Source: Chlorobiales bacterium
Lineage (GTDB): Bacteria > Bacteroidota > Chlorobiia > Chlorobiales > Chlorobiaceae
Assembly: GCA_022360355.1 (NCBI GenBank)
Contig: JAKSCY010000249.1
Location: 1-15,643, forward strand
Direction: 5' to 3'
DNA length: 15,643 bases
The position numbers and the translations under genes are program-made. Shown here one piece after another: positions 7,989 to 15,643 of the stretch (its first letter is position 1; the number at the start of each line of letters is the position of its first letter). Below the pieces are notes generated by a model. It saw only the letters and a list, made by a program, of their open reading frames with translations, did not search any database and was not told the origin of the DNA.

Positions 7989-9248
7989 TCAATTGGCCTT
8001 GTCCGCCAGGCTTTTGCTGCCGGCGATGCCTGCTGCCTTGAATGCGGGATAGAGACTAACCAGAAGCGATACCGCCATGGTTGTCCCGGAAACAATCAGA
8101 AAATCGGAGATCTGCATGCTCACAGGGTACGCGTCGATTATGAAGGCACTTTTCGACGGGAGCTCGATCACCCCGTACAGCTTTTGTACGAAACAGATTA
8201 CCCAGGCAGCAACCACCCCAATCACTGTTCCTGCCAGACCGATCATCCCGCCTTCCATGATAAAGATCACCAAAAATTGAGGCTTTTCAAGCCCGAGACA
8301 CCGCAGGTAGAACAGCTCTTTCCGCTTGTCGATAGCAGTCATGGTCAGAGAACCGGTAAGGCTGAGTGCCGCAACTACAATAACCAGCATCAACACACTG
8401 AAACTCACCCATTTTTCAACCTCCATCACCCCGAAAATGTCCCGGTACTTCTCTTCGAGAGGCCGTATAACGTAAACATCCTGAAGCTTGTTTTCCTGAA
8501 TCCATGAACGCAGGTTTCGGACAAGAGCTGCATGTGTGGCACGATCATCGTTCCCCCTGACATCGATACCTGAATAGAGGTTTTCTTTCTGAAGAAGTAT
8601 TTTTCTTGCCATTTCTCTTGACGTCAGCACATAGTGATCGTTGAAAATGCGCTGCAGGGAAAAAATCGACTCCACCTGAACAACAGGAAACGTCAATGCC
8701 GGAAGAAGGTATGGCTGAGAAAGAGATTGCAGTCCGAGGGATATCAGTTCAGGGCTGAAAATCTTCACCTGCTGCTCCGGCACAAGGCTCGCCTTGTACG
8801 CCAGCATCTCCCCGACGGAAACAGTTTCACTCCCGAAATAAGGAACATCCCTTCCCGCCTGTCGTATCAGACGCTCATGTGCATTTCTGGTAATTCCTTT
8901 TACCACAACAAGTTCACCACTCCCCTTACCGGAAAGTATGGCCGTACCTTCCGCAAAGGGTTCAGCCGATGTCACCCCTTTGATAGTAGCAAGACGAGCA
9001 AGAAGAGAGTCAGGAACTTCCATATGCTTTCCTTTGGCGGGCAGGACCTGCGCCGGACTTTCAACCGTAACAAAAAGATCCCATGCAAGCTGCTGAAAGC
9101 CGTTGAGCACACTCATGACGACAAGCAACGTGCTGACACCGAGGATAATCCCCGTCAGGCTGATTGCAGATATGATATTGATAACCCTGAACCGTTTTCG
9201 GGCGAAGCTGTAACGCTGGGCTATCCACAATCCTGGAGAAAAACGCAT
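7989..9248 (-). CDS. LolC/LolE-family (FtsX/MacB-PCD) permease, second of a tandem pair
   Basis: Inner-membrane permease subunit of 419 residues of the lipoprotein-releasing (LolCDE) type. It has the classic plan. A cytoplasmic [13 protein letters not shown] start leads into TM1 (about 22-47, containing [19 protein letters not shown]). A large periplasmic domain follows (about 50-278), then three C-terminal FtsX helices near 281-305, 325-350 and 382-410. The loop [16 protein letters not shown] after TM2 is the expected coupling helix that contacts the ATPase. In Gram-negatives such proteins extract lipoproteins from the inner membrane for LolA. The gene follows a paralogue after 38 bases on the same strand; no LolD ATPase gene is beside the pair. 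LolC and LolE cannot be separated from sequence alone. Confidence 0.83.
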   Translation of the reverse strand: MRFSPGLWIAQRYSFARKRFRVINIISAISLTGIILGVSTLLVVMSVLNGFQQLAWDLFVTVESPAQVLPAKGKHMEVPDSLLARLATIKGVTSAEPFAEGTAILSGKGSGELVVVKGITRNAHERLIRQAGRDVPYFGSETVSVGEMLAYKASLVPEQQVKIFSPELISLGLQSLSQPYLLPALTFPVVQVESIFSLQRIFNDHYVLTSREMARKILLQKENLYSGIDVRGNDDRATHAALVRNLRSWIQENKLQDVYVIRPLEEKYRDIFGVMEVEKWVSFSVLMLVIVVAALSLTGSLTMTAIDKRKELFYLRCLGLEKPQFLVIFIMEGGMIGLAGTVIGVVAAWVICFVQKLYGVIELPSKSAFIIDAYPVSMQISDFLIVSGTTMAVSLLVSLYPAFKAAGIAGSKSLADKAN

Positions 9249-9286
9249 GTGCTTTATTGGTCAAAATGCAAAACGGAGTGTGAAAG

Positions 9287-10552
9287 TCAGGTTAACAGCG
9301 CTGTTCCCGGTTTCAGGGCTGCAGCCACCCTGGCCGGAATAAATGCGAAAAACAGTGTCAGCAAACCGACAACACACGAAACGACAAGATAATCAAACAG
9401 GTCTATCTGGATAGGGACATGCTTGATGAAATAATTTTTTTGCGGCAGTGTGATCAGTTGAAAATGGAGTTCAAAAACCGAAAAGCCGAAAGCAAGCAGG
9501 TTTCCTGCAAGAATCCCTGCCAGTGCGATCAGGAATGCCTGGGAAAGAAAAATGCCGCTGATTTTCCCGGGAGCCAGCCCCAACGCACCCAGCATACCGA
9601 TTTCTTTTGTTTTTTCGATAATCAGCACAAGCAGCGTAGAGATGATATTGAAAACCGCTACAACGGTTATTGTAATGATCAGAAGCGGAGTTATGTTCTG
9701 CTGGAGTTTCAGCCATTCAAAAAGATTGTTGTATCGCTCGTAGACCGTATAGCCGTAAAAAGGATAGCCCAGCAGATCGACAGCCGCCCTGCTGGTTGCA
9801 TCAAGATCCTTGATGTCATGCACCATAACCTCATAGCCGCTGATACGAACTTTATCGGCGTTGAAAAAACGCTGCATGGCGGCAAGATCCGCAATAACCA
9901 TGTAGTCATCAAAACCTTCATTAAGCCCGGTTTCATAAATGCCGCTCACTGTAGCAAGTTCGATGTCCATGGCTGAAAGAAGGTCGACAATGCTTTCACT
10001 CCCGTCGATCAGTCCCCCCGACGACTGACCTGTAGTACTGATGATCATAAGCTTGCTGCCGGGAGACAGTTGCAGAGACTCGGCAAGCGGTTGCCCGACA
10101 AGAATTTGCAACGAAGAAGACTCTTCACCACCAAGCCATTCCCCTTTGATAACACTCTCTTTTAGGAAAGCGGGTGGACTTTGACGGAGGATACCCTTGA
10201 GCATTGCCGGCTGTATCAACTCCCCATTGTCTCCCTTACTTTGCAGAACAACGTTTTTCTCCATAAAAGGAGTTATGGACGAAACATTGTCAATACCGCC
10301 CAGACGAACGGTATCGGCGGGAAGAGGATAAAAAAAGCGTCCCTCGGCCTGACGAATCTGGAAATGCGAGCTGAACCCGATAAGCTTGTTTTCAATCTGC
10401 GAGGAAAAACCCTTGACAATTGAAAGTGTAAGAATAAGCGCCGCTGTTCCCAGCGCAATTCCGGCCACAGCAATAAAAACAATAAACGTCGGCTTGGATG
10501 AAGAACGAGGTTTAAAAGCAAACCTGCGTGCTATGTATAACTCTGATTTCAT
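9287..10552 (-). CDS. LolC/LolE-family (FtsX/MacB-PCD) permease, first of a tandem pair
   Basis: Inner-membrane permease subunit of 421 residues with the same architecture as its downstream paralogue. It opens with an [16 protein letters not shown]-terminus, then TM1 near 23-47 ([22 protein letters not shown]), a periplasmic domain, and three C-terminal FtsX helices. The coupling loop is [19 protein letters not shown], a very typical LolC/E sequence. The two permeases differ clearly in sequence, so they probably form a heterodimer that needs an ATPase encoded elsewhere. The ATG at 10552 is preceded immediately by AGCAGGA, too close for a normal Shine-Dalgarno; a GGAGCGG lies further upstream. 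The gene is 60 bases downstream of the GGDEF gene on the same strand and may share its transcript. Confidence 0.84.
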   Translation of the reverse strand: MKSELYIARRFAFKPRSSSKPTFIVFIAVAGIALGTAALILTLSIVKGFSSQIENKLIGFSSHFQIRQAEGRFFYPLPADTVRLGGIDNVSSITPFMEKNVVLQSKGDNGELIQPAMLKGILRQSPPAFLKESVIKGEWLGGEESSSLQILVGQPLAESLQLSPGSKLMIISTTGQSSGGLIDGSESIVDLLSAMDIELATVSGIYETGLNEGFDDYMVIADLAAMQRFFNADKVRISGYEVMVHDIKDLDATSRAAVDLLGYPFYGYTVYERYNNLFEWLKLQQNITPLLIITITVVAVFNIISTLLVLIIEKTKEIGMLGALGLAPGKISGIFLSQAFLIALAGILAGNLLAFGFSVFELHFQLITLPQKNYFIKHVPIQIDLFDYLVVSCVVGLLTLFFAFIPARVAAALKPGTALLT

Positions 10553-10612
10553 TCCTGCTTGTTTTTACCGCTCCGCCTTTTCTGTTCCCTCAATACCTGG
10601 CGCCTGTTTAAC

Positions 10613-11935
10613 TCAGGACTCGGAACTTTTCTTCTCCCTTTCCATTTCAAGCTCCCTGAAATGAACAACCCTGTTTCTCCCGGTATGCTTTGCGCGGTAA
10701 AGCGCCTTGTCAGCGTTATTGATCAGCGAAAACCAGTCAGTTGCATCATCCGGCCAGGTCGCAATACCCGCGCTTATCGTAAGCTGCCCGCCCGGGAGAA
10801 CCTTTTCATGATAAAAAGGTTCAGCACCGATTATATTTCTTAACCGGTCCACTATTTCAATTGCCTCCCGGCTGTCTGTACGAGGAAACAGCACTGCAAA
10901 TTCCTCACCCCCGAATCGTGCAGGTATGTCAGCCTCCCTGCACTCTTCCCGAATTATTCCTGCCATTCTTTCCAGAACGATGTCGCCGGCAACATGACCG
11001 TTGGCGTCATTGTACGCCTTGAAACGGTCAATATCTATCATCGCAAGTGAAACTTTTTCATTGAAGCGTTTAGCCCTCGCCACATCAACGATCAGATGAT
11101 CCTTGAAGTGGCGGTAGTTATACAAATTCGTTTTCTCATCCTTGATAAAAAGTTCATCGAGCTTCTTGTTTTTCAGCTCGATATCCTGGCAGAATCTTAC
11201 GATAGAATCGGTTATCTGGTTAACATCACTTGAGAACTCCTCCCGCCGTATATTTTTTTTCACCTCTTCTGCTGTATCATGAAAACTTTCCGGCAACTCC
11301 TCGTTGAGCATCCGAAGCTTTTCAGCCAGCTGATTCAGCGGCATGACAGTCTGGCGATAGTTGCTGACAATCAACCAGCCGGCAGAGATAATGATAATTA
11401 TGAGAACAGCAAGGACAATGAAAAAAAACAACTGAACCGCATCATAAACCTTGTCATTGGAAAGTTTTACATCGATGGCAGCCTGCAGGATAACGTCGTC
11501 GAGTTCAAGTATCATCAAGGGAATGTTGTTACCGGCAGCCTCCCCTTTTGTTTCGATATCGGTAAGCATTTTTTCCAGTACCAGTTGCCTGGACTTCATC
11601 CATGATGCCAGCTCCGGCATCTGGTTTTTTTCAGCTCTTGTCCGAAAATTGACCGAGCGGAACTGGAGCAGTTTTGTATTCTGGATAATCTCCTGCAAAA
11701 CCTCCGGGTGTTCGGGGATAACAATCAATTGCTGATCTATCAGTGTCAGGGTTGAACGGAAATCAAGCAGATCCTTGTACATCGACTGTACCTCATCCGC
11801 CCTTTTCTGCAAATTCCCCTGATACACAATGAAACCGGCTGTCCCGCCGAGAAGCAGAAAAGCGAAGAATATACCGGCGAAAGCCAGAGGCTTGAGCGAC
11901 AATTGCTGAAAGGATGTATTACCGGACTCGGACAT
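10613..11935 (-). CDS. Membrane-bound GGDEF diguanylate cyclase with extracytoplasmic domain
   Basis: Predicted c-di-GMP synthase of 440 residues. TM1 (about 17-38) and TM2 (about 168-191, unusually rich in Ile) frame a 130-residue, mostly helical extracytoplasmic domain resembling four-helix sensor domains. A HAMP-like linker and a short coiled coil (about 192-262) follow, then the GGDEF domain. The catalytic motif is GGEEF (342-346), with the metal-binding DIDRFKAYND (301-310). An intact inhibitory I-site RxxD (Arg333, Asp336) lies five residues upstream of GGEEF. The cyclase should therefore be active and product-inhibited. The gene lies 58 bases downstream of the solute-binding-protein gene. 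A TTGACC in the gap might be part of its own promoter, but the -10 is poor. The signal sensed is unknown. Confidence 0.88.
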   Translation of the reverse strand: MSESGNTSFQQLSLKPLAFAGIFFAFLLLGGTAGFIVYQGNLQKRADEVQSMYKDLLDFRSTLTLIDQQLIVIPEHPEVLQEIIQNTKLLQFRSVNFRTRAEKNQMPELASWMKSRQLVLEKMLTDIETKGEAAGNNIPLMILELDDVILQAAIDVKLSNDKVYDAVQLFFFIVLAVLIIIIISAGWLIVSNYRQTVMPLNQLAEKLRMLNEELPESFHDTAEEVKKNIRREEFSSDVNQITDSIVRFCQDIELKNKKLDELFIKDEKTNLYNYRHFKDHLIVDVARAKRFNEKVSLAMIDIDRFKAYNDANGHVAGDIVLERMAGIIREECREADIPARFGGEEFAVLFPRTDSREAIEIVDRLRNIIGAEPFYHEKVLPGGQLTISAGIATWPDDATDWFSLINNADKALYRAKHTGRNRVVHFRELEMEREKKSSES

Positions 11936-11993
11936 AAACGTACAGGTTTTCCGAATAACAAAAACTTTCGATCACGGTCAACAGTTGCATGAT

Positions 11994-12929
11994 TCAGTTC
12001 AGGTTGATAACTCTCACCGGCTGCTTGTAAGGAGCCAGACCACTCTCTGCAAAACCTTTCTGGCCCCCATCGGCAAGCCAGGCGCCGAAACCGGCTGCCA
12101 GAGCCCTGCCTTTACGGTACATATAGTAAACAATATAACCAAGCGGATATTCCCCCTGATAGACGTTATACTGGGAAGGCATAACCGGAACATCCCCGTT
12201 CTTTTTACAGAGAGGAACAACACGGAATGAAGATGAAACCGGGTCAGAAGCCATCAGGGCGGTTACTCTCGAAAACGAAAGGATACCTACGGCACCTTTC
12301 TCCCTTGAAACAGCCCTCACCAGTTCACGGTCGCTTCCGGTATGCCACGCCGTCAAATGGTTTTCTTCAGGAACCGCCAAAGCAAGGAGCCGTTGCTGCA
12401 ACCTGATATCATTATTGTTAAGATACGCCTTGATCTCACCGGCTTCAGCAGCATCTTCATCCCACCGGGTTTTTTGGGCAGTGTAGATCTTCCCAAGCTC
12501 CTCCACACAAAGAGATTCTACCGGATTTGCTGCATTGACAATGCATACAACAGCATCCCTGGCCACCGGTTCCAGACGATACGCTATTCCTTTGCTTTCC
12601 AGCAGAGACACTTCATATTTTCCGGGCTCACCGCTTACCAGCATAGCCAGAAGGTCTCCCTGAAGAAATCCGTTGAAAAGACTCTCAAAAGAGCCTGGCT
12701 CGAGCTCTATGGAAGCATCAGGATAGTAACGGCTGAAAACCGTTGCAATATCACCTGTTACGGAGACAAGCGCATGCTCGACACCGACCCTCAGCAAACC
12801 GCTTTTTGCTGTTTCTCCGACAACCGTCTCGACAGCCGGTCGTGTTACTATCCTCGAGGCAATAAACACCAGGACAAACACAACAGGTATCGCCGCAACA
12901 GCAAAAATCAATCCTTTCCTGTATCTCAT
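11994..12929 (-). CDS. PstS-like solute-binding protein, membrane anchored
   Basis: Periplasmic binding protein of the PstS-like group, 311 residues from the preferred ATG at 12929. A basic start (MRYRKG) precedes one hydrophobic segment (about 6-25) that ends IASR with no lipobox or clear AXA signal-peptidase site, so it may remain anchored. The body has a [11 protein letters not shown] first strand, a [15 protein letters not shown] segment at the usual ligand-loop position, a [11 protein letters not shown] strand, and a [11 protein letters not shown] / [15 protein letters not shown]-terminal signature very like PstS. The Gly-Ser-Gly-x-Gly phosphate loop is altered, so the ligand may not be phosphate. 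The frame is open to 13073, but that start would enter the argC promoter region; an AGGAG lies 13 bases before ATG 12929. No transporter genes flank it; the GGDEF gene follows. Confidence 0.72.
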   Translation of the reverse strand: MRYRKGLIFAVAAIPVVFVLVFIASRIVTRPAVETVVGETAKSGLLRVGVEHALVSVTGDIATVFSRYYPDASIELEPGSFESLFNGFLQGDLLAMLVSGEPGKYEVSLLESKGIAYRLEPVARDAVVCIVNAANPVESLCVEELGKIYTAQKTRWDEDAAEAGEIKAYLNNNDIRLQQRLLALAVPEENHLTAWHTGSDRELVRAVSREKGAVGILSFSRVTALMASDPVSSSFRVVPLCKKNGDVPVMPSQYNVYQGEYPLGYIVYYMYRKGRALAAGFGAWLADGGQKGFAESGLAPYKQPVRVINLN

Positions 12930-13034
12930 AACCGACTGGAAGCTCCTGTTCCTCAATACCAGAGCAAAGATAGAGAAAAAACATCTGTCCGAAAACCTTG
13001 CAATCACCGCAAAAATCGCTATTTTATCCATATT

Positions 13035-13052
13035 AATGAATATAAATTCATA
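13035..13052. promoter_or_regulatory. ARG box (ArgR/AhrC operator-like) upstream of argC
   Basis: The 18 bases AATGAATATAAATTCATA match every position of the enterobacterial ARG-box consensus wnTGAATwwwwATTCAnw. A weaker second site (left half 4/5, right half 3/5) can be drawn at 13054-13071, as expected for the usual paired boxes. AT-rich TATAAA/TATATAT sequences overlap this area and could supply a -10. The site is about 120 bases upstream of the argC start in the 241-base divergent region. Control of argCJB by an arginine repressor is inferred; chance occurrence in AT-rich DNA is possible. Confidence 0.55.
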
Positions 13053-13170
13053 TAAAGAATATATATCCGTCAAAGCAATTCATTTTATTTCAATACGTTA
13101 CCCAAAAATCATTCATTTCGGCGAAATAGTTTCCTTTGTGGTGAATGGGTATGCAAGCTTGCAAAGAATT

Positions 13171-14187
13171 ATGAGAGGCTACAAGAAACCTACTGTTTCC
13201 ATTATCGGCGCTTCAGGCTATTCCGGAGCTGAACTGACAAAAATTCTTCTCAGACACCCTTCGGTGAAACTTGAAAGACTGTACGCGCATACACAGGCTG
13301 ACAAGAAAATACAGGACATATACCCGGCTCTCGACACGGACCTTGTTCTTGACTCGTACAGCGGCGAAAAGGATACTGACATCTATTTTCTCGCCCTGCC
13401 GCACGGAGAAGCACTCACATTGGTACCGCAGCTTGCCGATGCCGGGAAGCTGGTAATCGATCTCTCGGGCGACTTCAGGCTTAAAAACCCCGAGGAACAC
13501 TCCAAGTACTATCAGAAGAATAAAAGCCCGGAATCTGTCCTGACGTACGCAATGCCGGAACTCTATCATGATGAGATCAGCCAGGCAAAAGCTGTCAGCA
13601 ACCCTGGATGCTATGCTACAAGCATTATCCTCGGGGTTGCCCCTCTCATAAAAAAGCCCCTGAAAGACGCTGCTGTCAAAAGCATCAACTGTACAGCAAT
13701 CTCCGGAATATCCGGGGCGGGAAGATCCGGCAAGGTCGAACTTTCGTTTTCAGAAATGAGCGGCAATATACGGGCATACAAGGTGGGAATTCACCAGCAT
13801 ACTCCCGAAATTCTTCAGGCGCTGGATACAGATACCGTTAAACCCGCGTTCGCCTTCACGTTCACACCAATGATCGCCCCTTTGGTCAGGGGTATTTACA
13901 CTGTATTGAACATTCAGCTTGAAAAACACCTGTCGGTTTCACAAATTAGGGAGCATTTCAGTGAATTTTACCGTTCTGCGCCTTTTGTCCGGATCAGGCA
14001 AACCATGACAGAAGTTCAGCATGTTGCTTACACGAACTTCTGCGATGTACATATTGCCGAAAGCGCAGGCAACGGATCGGCAGTCATTGTCACAGCGATC
14101 GACAATCTGGTCAAGGGAGCTGCCGGCCAGGCCGTCCAGAATATGAACATCATGCTCGGCTATAATGAAACGCATGGATTATTGTAA
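13171..14187 (+). CDS. argC: N-acetyl-gamma-glutamyl-phosphate reductase
   Basis: Third enzyme of the acetylated arginine pathway: NADPH-dependent reduction of N-acetylglutamyl phosphate to N-acetylglutamate semialdehyde, in the cytoplasm. From ATG 13171 it has 338 residues, the normal ArgC length. The N-terminal Rossmann motif [10 protein letters not shown] appears near residue 13, the catalytic cysteine is in SNPGCYAT, and the later conserved HQHTPEI is present. The frame is open back to 13036, but that ATG lies inside the ARG box and the added 45 residues resemble no ArgC. No strong Shine-Dalgarno precedes ATG 13171. It is the first gene of an argC-argJ-argB run, with argJ starting 18 bases after the stop. 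Regulation by ArgR is suggested by the upstream operator-like site. Confidence 0.94.
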   Translation: MRGYKKPTVSIIGASGYSGAELTKILLRHPSVKLERLYAHTQADKKIQDIYPALDTDLVLDSYSGEKDTDIYFLALPHGEALTLVPQLADAGKLVIDLSGDFRLKNPEEHSKYYQKNKSPESVLTYAMPELYHDEISQAKAVSNPGCYATSIILGVAPLIKKPLKDAAVKSINCTAISGISGAGRSGKVELSFSEMSGNIRAYKVGIHQHTPEILQALDTDTVKPAFAFTFTPMIAPLVRGIYTVLNIQLEKHLSVSQIREHFSEFYRSAPFVRIRQTMTEVQHVAYTNFCDVHIAESAGNGSAVIVTAIDNLVKGAAGQAVQNMNIMLGYNETHGLL

Positions 14188-14205
14188 ACGCTTACTTTTT
14201 TTGCT

Positions 14206-15492
14206 GTGAAAATCTTACACAAGGCTTACTCGGCCATAGAGGCACTGGCAGCCGGAACAACATGGCCTGAACATACAACGCCTCTCAACATCAGGGACTC
14301 GGGGAAAAAACAGTTCTGGCCAAAAGGTTTTTCCGCCGGGACGGCACGTGCAGGCATCAAATCCGGCAAACGTGACCTGGTGGTTATTACCGCCGATGAG
14401 CCTTGCTCGGCGGCTGCCGTATTCACAAGAAACCTTTGTTCCGCTGCACCGGTTACCCTGTCGAAAGAACACCTCGAACAATCCGCGTCTTCAATGCGCG
14501 CCATTGTCTGTAACAGCGGCAACGCAAACGCAGCGACAGGAAGCAAGGGGTTGAGTGACGCGAAAACCATGGCTGAAAAAACAGCGGAAGTGCTTGGAAT
14601 AAAGCCTTGGGAGGTTTTGGTCTCATCCACGGGCGTTATCGGTGTCCCGCTTCCCATGGAGAAAATTAACGATGCACTCGACACGTTTTCTGCTGTTTTG
14701 CTTGAAGACTCTTGCGCGGACGCCGCCGAAGCGATCATGACCACCGATACCTTTCCAAAATTTTTCGCTCTGGACGTGTCGCTTTCAACAAGAGACATTC
14801 GTATCTGCGGAATAGCAAAAGGTTCGGGAATGATCTGTCCCGACATGGCTACCATGCTTGCCTTTCTTGTGACAAACGCAAACATAAGCCATAGCTTGCT
14901 CAGGGATATGCTCTCAAAAGCAACCGAAAGAAGCTTCAACGCCATCACGGTTGACGGAGACACGAGCACAAACGATATGGTGGCTATGCTTTCGCGCTCC
15001 GCCGGAAGCGAAGAAATCCTTCCGGGAAGCCGCGATGCAGAAATTTTCCATACTGCGCTGGAAAGTCTGATGACGTTTCTTGCCAAGCTGATTGTCAGGG
15101 ATGGCGAGGGAGCAACGAAGCTGGTAGCAATACGAGTGGAAGGCGCCCCGTCCACAAGTGATGCTCAAAAAGCAGCCCGAACCGTCGCCAACTCAAATCT
15201 GGTTAAAACCGCCCTTCACGGCGCGGATGCCAACTGGGGAAGAATCATTGCAGCCGCCGGAAGGTCAGGAGCTGTTTTCAACCCGGAAAACGTTTCAATC
15301 AAGTTTGATGATCTGGTTGTTCTCGAACCGGGATACGTCTCGGACTTTTCAGAAAAAGAGGCAAAAAAAATACTCGGCCGCAGCGAGTACACAATCACTG
15401 TTTCCATGGGAAACGGCCCCGGCTGTGCCGTTGTCCATACCTGCGACCTCAGCAAGGACTATGTTGATATCAACGGCAGTTACAGAACATGA
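14206..15492 (+). CDS. argJ: Bifunctional glutamate N-acetyltransferase / N-acetylglutamate synthase
   Basis: Ornithine acetyltransferase that moves the acetyl group from N-acetylornithine to glutamate, so the arginine pathway is cyclic; many members also make N-acetylglutamate from acetyl-CoA. The 428-residue product has STGVIGVPLP (oxyanion-hole region) and the KGSGMICPDMATML autoprocessing motif; family knowledge places cleavage between Ala and Thr, the Thr becoming the nucleophile of the beta chain. FNAITVDGDTSTND and the C-terminal HGADANWGRI are also conserved. The start is GTG at 14206, chosen because it begins the family-like N-terminus and no nearby ATG is in frame. It lies 18 bases after argC, and argB follows after 38 bases. 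Whether it also makes N-acetylglutamate cannot be told from sequence. Confidence 0.93.
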   Translation: MKILHKAYSAIEALAAGTTWPEHTTPLNIRDSGKKQFWPKGFSAGTARAGIKSGKRDLVVITADEPCSAAAVFTRNLCSAAPVTLSKEHLEQSASSMRAIVCNSGNANAATGSKGLSDAKTMAEKTAEVLGIKPWEVLVSSTGVIGVPLPMEKINDALDTFSAVLLEDSCADAAEAIMTTDTFPKFFALDVSLSTRDIRICGIAKGSGMICPDMATMLAFLVTNANISHSLLRDMLSKATERSFNAITVDGDTSTNDMVAMLSRSAGSEEILPGSRDAEIFHTALESLMTFLAKLIVRDGEGATKLVAIRVEGAPSTSDAQKAARTVANSNLVKTALHGADANWGRIIAAAGRSGAVFNPENVSIKFDDLVVLEPGYVSDFSEKEAKKILGRSEYTITVSMGNGPGCAVVHTCDLSKDYVDINGSYRT

Positions 15493-15530
15493 ATCCACAG
15501 GACGAAACGAACAGATAACATTTACAGATA

Positions 15531-15643
15531 ATGATGAATTATCACAACGACCCTCCGCAATCCACCATAGGGCAGGTGCTTATCGAAGCCCTCCCCTATA
15601 TCCGGAAATTTGAGGACAAGACATTTGTCATCAAATACGGCGG
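15531..15643 (+). CDS. argB: N-acetylglutamate kinase (partial, N-terminus only)
   Basis: The first 37 codons of N-acetylglutamate kinase, the second pathway enzyme, are visible before the window ends. They read [20 protein letters not shown], then an LPYIRKF segment and the glycine-rich strand FVIKYGG, which in ArgB begins the ATP-binding KYGGNAM motif. Two adjacent ATGs (15531 and 15534) are possible; no clear Shine-Dalgarno separates them. The gene begins 38 bases after argJ on the same strand, giving the order argC-argJ-argB. The call rests on the short N-terminus plus the arg context and is strong in combination. Confidence 0.88.
   Translation, partial: MMNYHNDPPQSTIGQVLIEALPYIRKFEDKTFVIKYG

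Noticed and set aside
8634..9392. 252-codon plus-strand frame, and other long frames opposite the permease and GGDEF genes
   Set aside because: These are antisense shadows of well-supported genes, with low-complexity, family-free translations and no start signals.
11936..11993. TTGACC with TGTTAT as a promoter for the GGDEF gene
   Set aside because: Spacer of 15 bases and a 4/6 match for the -10 are too weak to annotate.
12930..13073. 48-residue N-terminal extension of the solute-binding protein
   Set aside because: It would place coding sequence over the argC operator region, and the signal-like segment begins properly at ATG 12929.
13036..13170. 45-residue N-terminal extension of ArgC
   Set aside because: The upstream ATG lies within the ARG box and normal ArgC proteins start at the residues encoded from 13171.

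Overview
The window looks like ordinary chromosomal DNA from a Gram-negative bacterium, most likely a green sulfur bacterium (Chlorobiota, e.g. Chlorobium or Prosthecochloris relatives). That assignment is an inference from gene content: an argC-argJ-argB run, a small free-standing rubredoxin, an FMN-dependent glutamate-synthase-like protein without a glutaminase domain, and LolC/LolE-type permeases that imply an outer membrane. Base composition is moderate and even across the window. No insertion sequence, phage gene, CRISPR array, tRNA or rRNA was seen.

Layout. Positions 1-1166 (minus): a two-gene exporter of the FetAB/UPF0014 type, an ATPase followed by a permease that runs off the left edge, with a 4-base stop/start overlap. 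Positions 1374-3926 (plus): a large HerA/DUF853-like P-loop ATPase with a coiled-coil C-terminal half; its 3' end overlaps the next, convergent gene by 53 bases. Positions 3874-5040 (minus): a Blc-type lipocalin followed 6 bases later by a GDT1/UPF0016 cation transporter. Positions 5106-5880 (plus): a GNAT acetyltransferase, then a 54-residue rubredoxin followed by an intrinsic terminator. Positions 6265-7905 (plus): the glutamate-synthase-like flavoprotein, separated by a strong 14-bp stem-loop from the next, convergent group.

Positions 7989-12929 (minus) hold four co-directional genes, in transcription order: a membrane-anchored PstS-like solute-binding protein, a two-TM GGDEF diguanylate cyclase with an extracytoplasmic domain, and two tandem LolC/LolE-family permeases with no LolD ATPase beside them. 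The first two could form a ligand-sensing c-di-GMP module. Positions 13171-15643 (plus): argC, argJ and the start of argB, three steps of the acetylated arginine pathway. A near-textbook ARG box lies in the divergent promoter region upstream of argC and suggests ArgR/AhrC control.

Rubredoxin and the first 37 codons of argB were read directly from the sequence because they are short. Several starts were moved inward from the longest open frame (HerA-like ATPase, lipocalin, solute-binding protein, argC), mainly because the longest frames would invade divergent promoter regions or use poor start codons. Nothing here is clearly a new system. The most interesting leads are the solute-binding protein/GGDEF pair, the Cys-rich glutamate-synthase-like protein next to rubredoxin, and the ARG box.
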